From: CAZXNF01 sp050741255
Lineage (GTDB): Bacteria > Pseudomonadota > Gammaproteobacteria > Burkholderiales > SG8-41
Assembly (NCBI GenBank): GCA_050741255.1
Contig: JBOIEQ010000164.1
Location: 1 to 9,322 of the forward strand
Direction of reading: 5' to 3'
DNA length: 9,322 nucleotides
Shown: piece by piece, positions 1 to 6,683 of the stretch
How the letters are laid out: the number at the start of each line of letters is the position of its first letter
Numbering within the stretch: the first letter of the stretch is position 1
Made by a program: the position numbers and the translations under genes
Notes under the pieces: model-generated
Told to the model about the DNA's origin: nothing
The model's database searches: none
What the model saw: only the letters and a program-made list of their open reading frames with translations

Positions 1-29
1 TGGCTGGCACTGCGGCGCGATCGGCTCCT

Positions 30-88
30 AGCACTGAACCCCGACTCCCGCGTTCGCCGCATACGTTTAAGTCCATAACAGGCTCTAG
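30..88 (-). repeat. Left copy of a diverged inverted repeat flanking the locus
   Basis: Positions 69-88 (AAGTCCATAACAGGCTCTAG) match the reverse complement of 9051-9070 at 18 of 20 bases. A second block, AGCACTG at 30-36, is the exact reverse complement of CAGTGCT at 9103-9109. In both copies the two blocks are exactly 32 bases apart. The spacer itself is poorly conserved, which suggests two old copies of one dispersed intergenic repeat in opposite orientation. No transposase is present. Chance similarity is not excluded for either block alone, but the shared spacing argues against it. Confidence 0.5.
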
Positions 89-140
89 ACCGGCTGTCCG
101 GCAATTGTAGCGGCGGGCGGCAGCAGGCGGCACGCATGGG

Positions 141-146
141 TAAAAT
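141..146 (+). promoter_or_regulatory. Promoter-like -10 hexamer upstream of the UxaA-family gene
   Basis: TAAAAT lies 25 bases upstream of the ATG at 172 and would give a short 5' leader. I see no convincing -35 element at 15-19 bp spacing, so this is only a weak sigma-70 candidate. Similar hexamers precede the genes at 3372 and 6684. Confidence 0.3.
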
Positions 147-171
147 GCGCGCTCGCACCCGGAGATTCCCC

Positions 172-1722
172 ATGATCGAAGTCCTCGACAAACCCGCCGC
201 CGGGCAGACCATCCGGCTCCACGACAACGACAACGTCGTCATCGCCCGCCGGGACGTGCCGCTGGGCGCCAGGCTGGAGGCGCTGGGCGGCATCGCCAGC
301 CGCGGGCAGGTGCCGGCCGGCCACAAGATCGCGTCACGCGCGATCAAAAAGGGCGAGCCCGTCCTCAAGTACAACGTGACGATCGGCTTCGCCACGGACG
401 ACATCGCGCCCGGCACCTACGTGCATTCGCACAACATGGAGTTCCGCGAGTTCCAGCGCGATTATGCGTACGCGCAGGACTACCAGCCGGTCGTCATGGT
501 GCCGGAAGCCGAACGCGCGACCTTCATGGGCATCGTGCGCGCGAACGGGCAGGTCGCCACCCGCAATTACGTCGGCGTACTGTCCACCGTGAACTGCTCG
601 GCGACGGTCGCGCACAAGATCGCCGAATACTTCACGCCGGAGCGCCTGGCGGATTATCCGAACGTGGACGGTGTCGTCGCCTTCGCGCACGGCACCGGCT
701 GCGGCATGGAAATGTCCGGCGAGCCGATGGACCTCCTGCGGCGCACGATGGCCGGCTATGCGCTGCATGCCAACCTGGGCGGCGCGATGATCGTGGGCCT
801 CGGCTGCGAACGCAACCAGTTGAGCAAACTGCTCGCGGCGCAGAAGCTGGAAACGGGACCGCGCCTGCGCTCCTTCATCATGCAGGAAGAAGGCGGCACC
901 ACCAAAACGATCGCGGCGGGCATCGCGGCAGTCAAGGAGATGTTGCCGGACGCGAACAAGGTCACGCGCCAGCGCGTGCCGGCCAGCCACCTCACCATCG
1001 GCCTGCAGTGCGGCGGTTCGGACGGTTTTTCCTCGATCACCGCCAATCCGGCGCTGGGCGCGGCGATGGACATCCTCGTGCGTCACGGCGGCACCGCGAT
1101 CCTCTCGGAGACACCGGAAATCTACGGCGTCGAGCACACGCTCACGCGCCGCGCGCGCACGCGCGAAGTCGGCGAGAAGCTGATCGAGCGCATCCGCTGG
1201 TGGAAGGACGAGTACACCCCCGGCCGCGACGCGCAGATCAATGGCAACGTGAGTCCCGGCAACCAGGTGGGTGGACTCGCCAACATCTTCGAGAAGTCGC
1301 TCGGCTCCTCGATGAAGGGCGGCACCGGGCCGCTGATGGAGGTTTACCGCTATGCCGAGCCGGTGACGCAGAAAGGCTTCGTGTTCATGGACACGCCCGG
1401 CTTCGATCCCTGCTCCGCGACGGGGCAGATCGCCGGCGGCGCCAACGTCATCATGTTCACCACCGGCCGCGGCTCCATGTTCGGCGCGAAGCCGGTGCCC
1501 TCGATCAAGCTGGCGACCAACACGCCCATGTACCAGAAGCTGACCGAGGACATGGACATCAACTGCGGCACGATCCTCGACGGCACGGCCAGCATGAAGG
1601 ACATGGCGCAGGAGATCTTCGAGCATCTGCTGCGCACGGCGTCGGGCGAGCGCAGCAAGAGCGAACTCCTGGGCCTGGGCGACCACGAGTTCGTGCCGTG
1701 GAACATCGGCATCGTGAGTTGA
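172..1722 (+). CDS. UxaA/GarD-family altronate/galactarate dehydratase-like protein
   Basis: This 516-residue protein belongs to the UxaA family, whose characterised members (altronate dehydratase, galactarate dehydratase GarD) are metal-dependent enzymes that dehydrate sugar acids to 2-keto-3-deoxy acids. Residues about 10-85 look like the N-terminal SAF domain. From about residue 120 the catalytic domain shows the family motifs: FMGIVRANGQVATRNYVGV, the HGTGCGM loop, IGLQCGGSDGFSSITANPALG-like text, SETPEIYGVEH, EKSLGSSMKGGTGPL, and FMDTPGFDPCSATGQIAGGA followed by DMDINCG. Length fits a single-chain UxaA/GarD protein, and there is no signal peptide, so it should be cytoplasmic. I chose the ATG at 172 over the one at 136 because GGAG at 161-164 is correctly spaced and the SAF domain begins immediately. 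Substrate is not determined by sequence; the nearby Bug receptors fit an acid catabolic role. Family confident, exact substrate open. Confidence 0.9.
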   Translation: MIEVLDKPAAGQTIRLHDNDNVVIARRDVPLGARLEALGGIASRGQVPAGHKIASRAIKKGEPVLKYNVTIGFATDDIAPGTYVHSHNMEFREFQRDYAYAQDYQPVVMVPEAERATFMGIVRANGQVATRNYVGVLSTVNCSATVAHKIAEYFTPERLADYPNVDGVVAFAHGTGCGMEMSGEPMDLLRRTMAGYALHANLGGAMIVGLGCERNQLSKLLAAQKLETGPRLRSFIMQEEGGTTKTIAAGIAAVKEMLPDANKVTRQRVPASHLTIGLQCGGSDGFSSITANPALGAAMDILVRHGGTAILSETPEIYGVEHTLTRRARTREVGEKLIERIRWWKDEYTPGRDAQINGNVSPGNQVGGLANIFEKSLGSSMKGGTGPLMEVYRYAEPVTQKGFVFMDTPGFDPCSATGQIAGGANVIMFTTGRGSMFGAKPVPSIKLATNTPMYQKLTEDMDINCGTILDGTASMKDMAQEIFEHLLRTASGERSKSELLGLGDHEFVPWNIGIVS

Positions 1723-1739
1723 ACCATCCGCGTTGACCA

Positions 1740-1754
1740 GCCCGGATGCCGGGC
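1740..1754 (+). other. GC-rich hairpin after the UxaA-family gene
   Basis: GCCCGG at 1740-1745 and CCGGGC at 1749-1754 form a perfect 6-bp stem around an ATG loop, 17 bases after the stop codon. No T-run follows, so it is not a canonical intrinsic terminator. It could end or protect the upstream message. The next gene starts 45 bases further on. Confidence 0.35.
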
Positions 1755-1799
1755 GTAGCATCGATTCACGTCGTAACACCGCCCGCCGGGAGAGCCGAC

Positions 1800-2237
1800 A
1801 TGACGCACCGCACGATCCGCATGATCATCGAAGACCAGGTCCCGGTCACCGCGTCGGCGGGCATCACGGTGTCCGAGGCGGCGCGCCTGATGAAGCAGAG
1901 CCAGGTGGGCGCCGTGATGGTGGTGGACGGCGGCGGCAGCCTGGTCGGCGTATTCACCGAGCGCGATGCGCTGTTCCGCGTGCTGGCCGCGGGCCGCGAC
2001 GGCGCCACGACGCTGATCTCGGATGTCATGACCGCCCGTCCCCTGACCATCGCGCCGGACAAGCACTTCGCGCACGCGCTGTACATGATGCATGAAGGCG
2101 GCTTCCGGCACGTGCCGGTGGTCGAAGGCGGCAAGCCGGTCGGCATGGTATCGGCGCGCGATGCGCTGGGGCCGGAGCTCGAGGCCTTCGTCTACGAACT
2201 GTTGCGCCAGGAGCAGGTCAGCCAGATTCTCGCCTAG
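1800..2237 (+). CDS. CBS-domain pair protein
   Basis: This 145-residue protein is almost entirely a tandem pair of CBS domains (about residues 10-64 and 74-128), which together form a Bateman module. Each repeat ends in the typical G-h-h-x-x-R-D signature: GVFTERD at 50-56 and GMVSARD at 115-121. Such modules usually bind adenosine nucleotides (AMP, ATP, SAM) and regulate a partner protein; stand-alone versions like this are common and mostly uncharacterised. No membrane segment or signal peptide is seen, so it should be cytoplasmic. The ATG at 1800 is preferred over the in-frame ATG at 1746 because GGGAGAG at 1788-1794 sits 5 bases upstream and the residues encoded before 1800 do not look conserved. 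The 77-base gap from the UxaA-family stop makes co-transcription possible but not certain. The ligand and partner are unknown. Confidence 0.88.
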   Translation: MTHRTIRMIIEDQVPVTASAGITVSEAARLMKQSQVGAVMVVDGGGSLVGVFTERDALFRVLAAGRDGATTLISDVMTARPLTIAPDKHFAHALYMMHEGGFRHVPVVEGGKPVGMVSARDALGPELEAFVYELLRQEQVSQILA

Positions 2238-2304
2238 CCCTCGCATCCTTTCGGACCGGCCGGCGTTGTTTGTTCGCGCTCCGGATTGTGCGAGACTCGG
2301 CGGC

Positions 2305-3279
2305 ATGAGCCTTAGATCCCTGCTGCCGGCCTGCGTATTCCTCGCGGCTACACCTGCGCTTGCCCAATCCGCGGCGACTGCGTATCCGGACAAACCGATC
2401 CGCCTCGTGGTCCCGTTCGCCGCCGGCGGCGCGCTGGATGTCGTCGGCCGCATCGTCGGCCTGAAGATGACCGAAACCTGGGGCAAGCAGGTGGTGATCG
2501 ACAACCGCCTCGGGGCGGCCGGCAACATCGGCGCCGAGGTTGTCGCCAAGGCGGTGCCGGACGGCTACACGCTGCTCATGTCCTCGGTCACCACGCAGGC
2601 GATCAGCATGAGCCTGCTCGCGAAGCCGCCATACGATTTCGTGCGCGACTACGCGCCGGCGGGCCTGGTGGCATCCGCGCCGCTGGCGCTGGTGATCCAT
2701 CCCGCGCTGCCGGCGAAGACGGTCAAGGAATTCATCGCCATCGCGAAGGCGCGCCCCGGCGAGCTCAACTATTTTTCCTCGGGCACCGGCTCCGGCACGC
2801 ATTTCGCCGCCGCGATCTTCGACCAGATGGCGGGGATCAAGACGACGCACATCCCGTACAAGGGCGGCGCGCAGGGCGTGACCGACCTGCTGGCGGGACA
2901 GGTGCAATTCGCGTTCTCGACCCTCGGACTCGCCGTGCCGCACGCCGAGAGCGGCCGCCTGCGCATCCTCGCGATCGGTTCCACCAAGCGTTACGCGCGG
3001 CTGCCGAAGGTGCCGACGATCACGGAGAGCGGCGTGAAGGGTTACGAGGCGGAACAGTGGTACGGCGTGGTGGCGCCGGCGGGCACGCCGCCGGCCGTCG
3101 TCAACAAGCTCGCCGCCGAGCTCAAGGCCATCGTCGGCAATGCCGACGTGCGCGAACGCTTCTACAGCCAGGGCATCGAGCCCGTGTACGCCGGACCGGC
3201 GGAATTCGAGGCGCTGATCAAGTCGGCCGTCGCCAAGTACGCGCAGGTCGTGAAGGCGCTGGGACTCAAGCCCGAGTAG
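2305..3279 (+). CDS. Bug-family (TctC-like) periplasmic solute-binding receptor
   Basis: This 324-residue exported protein is a tripartite tricarboxylate transporter receptor of the Bug family. Residues 1-20 form a signal peptide (Arg4, hydrophobic core, ATPALA then Gln21). The mature protein opens with the diagnostic IRLVVPFAAGGALDVVGR (Asp45 at the usual ligand-pocket position). It continues with VVIDNRLGAAGNIGAE, PDGYTLLM, a GELNYFSSGTGSGTH ligand loop, HIPYKGG, LLAGQVQFAFS and YGVVAPAGTP, all in family order and at full length. Bug proteins bind carboxylates or similar small organics and deliver them to TctA/TctB membrane partners, which are absent here, so this is an orphan receptor in this window. 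The start is the ATG at 2305; its ribosome site is weak. A TGCGAGACT stretch at 2289-2297, just upstream, might be a -10 region giving a nearly leaderless message (speculative). Confidence 0.93.
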   Translation: MSLRSLLPACVFLAATPALAQSAATAYPDKPIRLVVPFAAGGALDVVGRIVGLKMTETWGKQVVIDNRLGAAGNIGAEVVAKAVPDGYTLLMSSVTTQAISMSLLAKPPYDFVRDYAPAGLVASAPLALVIHPALPAKTVKEFIAIAKARPGELNYFSSGTGSGTHFAAAIFDQMAGIKTTHIPYKGGAQGVTDLLAGQVQFAFSTLGLAVPHAESGRLRILAIGSTKRYARLPKVPTITESGVKGYEAEQWYGVVAPAGTPPAVVNKLAAELKAIVGNADVRERFYSQGIEPVYAGPAEFEALIKSAVAKYAQVVKALGLKPE

Positions 3280-3321
3280 GCGCTTTTCTTGCTTATCGCA
3301 GGGGACCATCTGCCGGCGCGG

Positions 3322-3327
3322 TAAACT
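3322..3327 (+). promoter_or_regulatory. Promoter-like -10 hexamer upstream of the second Bug receptor
   Basis: TAAACT lies 44 bases upstream of the ATG at 3372, inside the 92-base gap between the two Bug genes. No good -35 element was found at normal spacing. It resembles the TAAAAT hexamers before the genes at 172 and 6684. Weak candidate. Confidence 0.25.
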
Positions 3328-3371
3328 GCCCGCCGATACTGCGCTGAACCCTTCACCCAAAGGTAGCCGCC

Positions 3372-4337
3372 ATGCCTGCCCGTCACCGTTTCGCCGCCAC
3401 CGCCGTGCTCAGCCTCTTTTCCGCCGCTGGTTTCGCCCAGACTTCGGGCAAGACCGTGCGCATCGTGGTGCCGTTCCCGCCCGGCGGGCCTTCCGATTAC
3501 GCCGCGCGCGTGGTGGCGCAGAAGCTGCCTGAATTCCTCGGCCAGCCGGTGATCGTGGACAACCGGCCCGGTGCGAACGGCACGCTGGGCGCGGAGCTGG
3601 TGGCGCGCTCGGCGCCGGACGGCACGGCCCTTTGCATTGCCAACGTCGGGATGATTACCGTTTTGCCGCACCTGCAGGCGAAGATGCCGTACGACACCTT
3701 CAAGGACTTCACGCCGGTCGTGAATCTCATCGGCGGCCCGTCCTTCCTGCTGGTGCACCCGTCGATCCCCGCGCGCAATGTCAAGGAGCTGATCGCGCTG
3801 GCGAAAAGCCGCCCCGGCGAGCTGACGTATGCCTCGGCGGGTCTCGGGCAGATTTCGCACATGAACGGCGAATTGATGAAGCTCCTGGCGGGCATCAACG
3901 TGCTGCACGTGCCGTACAAGGGCACCGGCCCCATCATGCCGGAACTGATCGGCGGCCAGGTGTCGATGACCTTCTCCACCTCCATCGACACGCTGACGTT
4001 CGTGACCGCCCGCCGCGTCAATCTCCTGGCAGTGACGGGCAAGCAGCGGCTCTCGGTGTTGCCCGACACGCCCACCATGGAGCAGGCGGGGCTGCCAGGC
4101 TTCGAGTCGCTCAACTGGAACGGGCTGGTGGCGCCGGCGAACCTGCCGCGCGACACGCTCACGCGGCTCAACCGCGAGCTCGTGCGGGCGATCAACGCGC
4201 CGGATGTGAAGGAGAAGGTCGTCGCGCAGGGCAATTTCGTGATCGGCGACACGCCCGAGCAGTTCGCCGCTTATATCCGCAGCGAGTACGACAAGTGGGG
4301 TAAAGTCGTGAAACAGGCGAACATCAAGCTGGAATAA
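3372..4337 (+). CDS. Second Bug-family (TctC-like) periplasmic solute-binding receptor
   Basis: This 321-residue protein is another full-length Bug receptor. Residues 1-22 are a signal peptide (basic RHR start, hydrophobic stretch, AAGFA before Gln23). The mature chain shows VRIVVPFPPGGPSDYAAR with Asp42 in the pocket, VIVDNRPGANGTLGAE, SAPDGTALCIANVG, PYDTFKDFTPV, GELTYASAGLGQISH, HVPYKGTGP, GLVAPANLP and a C-terminal helix. Its pocket loops differ from the receptor at 2305 (PFPPGGPSD against PFAAGGALD; SAGLGQISH against SGTGSGTHF), so the two probably prefer different ligands. The start at 3372 is supported by AGG at 3361-3363, 8 bases upstream. The next gene begins only 11 bases after the stop, so this receptor probably leads a three-gene operon with 4349 and 4972. 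No TctA/TctB partner lies in the window; ligand unknown. Confidence 0.94.
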   Translation: MPARHRFAATAVLSLFSAAGFAQTSGKTVRIVVPFPPGGPSDYAARVVAQKLPEFLGQPVIVDNRPGANGTLGAELVARSAPDGTALCIANVGMITVLPHLQAKMPYDTFKDFTPVVNLIGGPSFLLVHPSIPARNVKELIALAKSRPGELTYASAGLGQISHMNGELMKLLAGINVLHVPYKGTGPIMPELIGGQVSMTFSTSIDTLTFVTARRVNLLAVTGKQRLSVLPDTPTMEQAGLPGFESLNWNGLVAPANLPRDTLTRLNRELVRAINAPDVKEKVVAQGNFVIGDTPEQFAAYIRSEYDKWGKVVKQANIKLE

Positions 4338-4348
4338 GGCGGCAGACG

Positions 4349-4924
4349 TTGGCCATCGTTTCTCACAATTACTATTTCGCGCGTCCCGGCAATGGGGATG
4401 CGGTACTGAAGCAGCGGCTGCACGCGTCCGACGTGCGCACGGGTATCGGCCTTGCGCGTGGGCAGGTGTTCAGGAAATTGAGCGGGGCGGACGTGTTCCC
4501 GGACGTGCTCTGGGCACTGGAATTTCCCGACATGTCCGCGCAGGACGCCGACATGGCGGCGCGCGCGGCCAGCCCCGAATTCGAGACGGTGCGCGCCGGC
4601 ATGCGGCAGCTATACCAGCGATTCGAGCGTCCCTTGTTCGACCCGATCTGGCAGCAGGCGGGGGCGGCGGATGCGGCTTATCCGCATGTCACGTTCGAGT
4701 GGGTGATCACGAACGACACCGGAGAATTGGTCGAACAGATGGAGCAGGCCGCGATGGCGCATTGCCGTGCGACCCGAGGCGCAGCCAGCGTGCTGCAACG
4801 CCTGACCGAGGAAGACGCGTTGCCCCTGCTGGTGCTGGAAATGCGCGGCAAGGCCGGCGCGACGCAAGCTCTGGCCAGGCGCGGCATACGCAGCCTGCGG
4901 GGGGAGTTTTCGGCACAGGATTGA
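4349..4924 (+). CDS. Hypothetical protein, probable duplicated dimeric alpha/beta-barrel fold
   Basis: I do not recognise this 191-residue protein by name. It reads as two half-domains. Residues about 4-98 contain strand (HNYYFARPG), helix (DAVLKQRLHASDVR), strand (QVFRKLSG), strand (VLWALEFPD) and helix (SPEFETVRAGMRQLYQRF). Residues about 112-188 repeat a similar order, with strands HVTFEWVITN and PLLVLEMRG. This is the pattern of ferredoxin-like dimeric alpha/beta barrels, such as antibiotic-biosynthesis monooxygenase, EthD or NIPSNAP-type proteins, but no catalytic motif identifies one of these. There is no signal peptide. The frame opens with TTG at 4349; AAGGCGG at 4336-4342, overlapping the upstream stop codon, supplies the ribosome site, which suggests coupled translation with the Bug receptor. 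The gene is clearly coding; function unknown, fold assignment tentative. Confidence 0.8.
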   Translation: MAIVSHNYYFARPGNGDAVLKQRLHASDVRTGIGLARGQVFRKLSGADVFPDVLWALEFPDMSAQDADMAARAASPEFETVRAGMRQLYQRFERPLFDPIWQQAGAADAAYPHVTFEWVITNDTGELVEQMEQAAMAHCRATRGAASVLQRLTEEDALPLLVLEMRGKAGATQALARRGIRSLRGEFSAQD

Positions 4925-4971
4925 GCGGTTGGCGCAGCGCCTGACGGCTTTACCTCATCCGGAAAGAAACC

Positions 4972-5469
4972 ATGCGAACCTTGATTCCGCTCGCCGAGCA
5001 GGCGGGTGCATTGCTGAAGGCACGCGGCGGCAAGATCGCGGTGGCCGAGTCCGCCGCCGGCGGTTTGATCAACGCCGCGCTGCTGGCGGTGCCGGGCGCC
5101 TCCGGCTGGTGTCTGGGCGGCGCGGTGCTGTACACGAAACAGTCGCGGCTCGCACTGAAGGACATGCAGCCGGAGATGTTCAAGGGCATGACCGGCTCGA
5201 CCGAGGCCTACGCGTTGTTCATGGCACGCGCGGTGCGCGAGCGTTACGCGGCCGACTGGTGCCTGTGCGAAACGGGCGCCGCGGGACCGACCGGCAGCCG
5301 CTACGGTTACCCGGCGGGGCATGCATGTTTTGCGATCTCCGGGCCGGACTCGCTGGAACGCGCGATGACACTGGAAACCGGGCAGGCCGACCGCGTGGCG
5401 AACATGCTGGCGTTCGCGCATGCGGGGCTCACGTTCCTTGTAGAAACGCTGGAAACCTCGAAAGGCTGA
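4972..5469 (+). CDS. Stand-alone CinA C-terminal-domain protein with altered active site
   Basis: This 165-residue protein matches the CinA C-terminal (PncC) family, whose active members are nicotinamide-nucleotide amidases that recycle NMN to NaMN. Recognisable family blocks are IAVAESAAGG (22-31), VPGASGWCLGGAVLYT (40-55) and CETGAAGPTG (99-108), followed by a PAGHACFAIS block that corresponds to the usual PVGTV strand. The length is that of a single domain without the N-terminal MoCF domain. Key positions differ from active PncC enzymes as I recall them: the serine of the Ser-Lys pair appears retained (Ser44), but the lysine 15 residues later is Arg59, and the AESxTGG threonine is Ala29. 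It may therefore be a divergent or non-amidase member. GGAAAG at 4961-4966 gives a good ribosome site for the ATG at 4972. It follows the 4349 gene by 47 bases. A palindromic repeat begins at the last base of its stop codon. Confidence 0.88.
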   Translation: MRTLIPLAEQAGALLKARGGKIAVAESAAGGLINAALLAVPGASGWCLGGAVLYTKQSRLALKDMQPEMFKGMTGSTEAYALFMARAVRERYAADWCLCETGAAGPTGSRYGYPAGHACFAISGPDSLERAMTLETGQADRVANMLAFAHAGLTFLVETLETSKG

Positions 5470-5553
5470 ACCGCAGAGGCACAGAGGCACGGAGAGCCCT
5501 GATTCGAGCTTCCTTTCATTCGGTTTTCTCCGTGTCTCTGTGCCTCTGTGGTT
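5469..5553. repeat. Palindromic intergenic repeat (27-bp inverted arms)
   Basis: The left arm (5469-5495, containing CCGCAGAGGCACAGAGG) and the right arm (5527-5553, containing GTGCCTCTGTGG) are reverse complements at 25 of 27 positions, around a 31-base spacer. The sequence is less GC-rich than its surroundings. It resembles the dispersed CACAGAGGCACAGAG repeats found between genes in many bacteria; I know these from general experience and cannot confirm by search. It starts at the last base of the CinA-like stop codon and ends 12 bases before the preferred start of the next gene. The RNA could fold into a very strong hairpin. Confidence 0.8.
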
Positions 5554-5565
5554 CCATTGTTTTCC

Positions 5566-6609
5566 GTGAATCTTCCACCCATCAATACTGATTTCGACGC
5601 CGCGCAGGCGGAACTGCACGCGGCCGGGGTGACCGACGGGCTGCCCGTCGTGCCGCCGACCGAAGCGCGCATTGCGGCGATGCTCGCGCATGGCGGCTTC
5701 GACCCGGCGGAAGTCATCACCACGCTGCCGCCCGGCTTCGGCGAGGCGACCTGGCGGGAGGTCGCCAGGAACGCCGTCATGGCCGGTTGCCTGCCCGAAC
5801 ACGTGGCGGTGGTGGGTGCAGCGGTGGAGGCGCTCGCGGCGCCGGAATTCAACCTGATCGGCATCGCCACCACCACCGGTTCCGCCACGCCGATCGTGAT
5901 CGTCAACGGTCCTGTCGCCGCGCGCATCGGCATGAACGCCGCCGGCAACGCGCTGGGGCCCGGCAATCGCGCCAACGCCGCGATCGGCCGCGCGATCGGC
6001 CTGTGCCTGCGCAACATCGGCGAAGCGAAGCCGGGCGAGATGGACATGGCCACGCTCGGGCAGCCGGCGAAGTACGGCTGCTGCTTCGCCGAGAACGAAG
6101 CGGAGAGCCCCTGGGCCGCGCTGCACGTCGAGCGCGGTTTCGCGGCGACCGACAGCGTGGTGACGGTGGTGGGCATTTCCGGCACGGTCGAAGTGGTGGA
6201 TTCCATGAGCCAGAGCGCGGAAGACCTCGCGCAGACCTTCGCGCAGTCCATGCTGATCGCGGGCAACCGCGGCAGCAGCGGACTGATCGGCGGGGGCGAG
6301 CCGCTGCTGATCGTGCCGCCGGAAATGGCGGCGCTGTTCGTGCGCGACGGCTGGGACAAGGCGAAGGTGAGAGCCGCGATCTGGGAGCGCGCGGTGTTCC
6401 CGCTCGACCGGCTCTCAGTCGGCGTGCGCGGGCATCTCGCCTCGGTCATGACGGACACCGGTTCGGGCGATCCGAACGCGCCGCTGCGGCTCGCGCACAA
6501 GGCCGAAGACGTGATGATCGTCGTCGCGGGGGGCGTCGGTCTCAAAGCGATTTATGCCCCGACGTGGAGCGGGGGAACGAAGGCGGTAAGCCGCAAGGTG
6601 CGCGGCTAG
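5566..6609 (+). CDS. Uncharacterised protein, paralog of the 7226 gene product, upstream partner of the UGSC selenoprotein
   Basis: I cannot assign a biochemical function. The protein is about 347 residues and clearly paralogous to the product at 7226-8296. Shared blocks in order are DGLPVVPPT, NAVMAGC, IVNGPVAA, RANAAIGRA, YGCCFAENEAESPW, LHVERGF, VTVVG and a C-terminal VVAGGVGLKAIYAPTW. Two cysteines occupy columns shared with the paralog: the one in VMAGC and one of the CC pair before AENEA. No signal peptide or membrane span is seen, so it is probably cytoplasmic. The start is uncertain: GTG at 5548 lies inside the right arm of the palindromic repeat, so I prefer the GTG at 5566, 18 bases later; neither has a visible Shine-Dalgarno sequence. 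The gene ends 74 bases before the selenoprotein start. The flanking paralogs suggest the two act with it, perhaps as subunits of one enzyme (inference). Confidence 0.85.
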   Translation: MNLPPINTDFDAAQAELHAAGVTDGLPVVPPTEARIAAMLAHGGFDPAEVITTLPPGFGEATWREVARNAVMAGCLPEHVAVVGAAVEALAAPEFNLIGIATTTGSATPIVIVNGPVAARIGMNAAGNALGPGNRANAAIGRAIGLCLRNIGEAKPGEMDMATLGQPAKYGCCFAENEAESPWAALHVERGFAATDSVVTVVGISGTVEVVDSMSQSAEDLAQTFAQSMLIAGNRGSSGLIGGGEPLLIVPPEMAALFVRDGWDKAKVRAAIWERAVFPLDRLSVGVRGHLASVMTDTGSGDPNAPLRLAHKAEDVMIVVAGGVGLKAIYAPTWSGGTKAVSRKVRG

Positions 6610-6646
6610 AACGCGAATTCCGCAGCCGGAGTACCGACGCGGCGCG

Positions 6647-6652
6647 TAAAAT
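6647..6652 (+). promoter_or_regulatory. Promoter-like -10 hexamer upstream of the UGSC selenoprotein
   Basis: TAAAAT lies 31 bases upstream of the ATG at 6684 in the 74-base gap after the paralog gene. There is no clear -35 box at standard spacing. If functional, it would let the selenoprotein, second paralog and cytochrome be transcribed separately from the first paralog. Weak candidate. Confidence 0.3.
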
Positions 6653-6683
6653 CCCGGTTTCATCGCAACCGCAAGGACGAGGC

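Noticed and set aside
136..171. Upstream ATG at 136 as start of the UxaA-family protein
   Set aside because: The extra 12 residues look non-conserved, the promoter-like hexamer would lie inside the coding region, and ATG at 172 has a properly spaced GGAG.
1720..1757. TGA of the UxaA-family gene followed by a hairpin, as another Sec codon
   Set aside because: The protein is already full length for its family, the frame after the TGA ends after 11 codons, and no redox motif surrounds the TGA.
334..1779. Long antisense frame (481 residues) opposite the UxaA-family gene
   Set aside because: Low-complexity Arg/Ala/His-rich shadow typical of GC-rich DNA, opposite a gene with clear family motifs.
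2218..3360. Long antisense frame (380 residues) opposite the first Bug receptor
   Set aside because: Arg/His-rich composition without recognisable domains; the sense strand codes a complete Bug protein.
5467..5502. TGA of the CinA-like gene followed by the palindromic repeat, as a Sec codon
   Set aside because: The CinA domain is complete, the next in-frame stop comes after 10 codons, and the hairpin has a 31-base loop that does not fit a SECIS.
4678..6126. Antisense frame (482 residues) crossing several genes and the palindromic repeat
   Set aside because: It spans three real genes and reads the repeat as HRGTETRR and LCLCGS text, a well-known artefact of translating such repeats.
5307..6545. 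Antisense frame (412 residues) over the repeat and first paralog
   Set aside because: Includes TEAQRHGE and LCASAV text from the repeat; the rest is Ser/Thr/Ala-rich shadow of a conserved sense gene.
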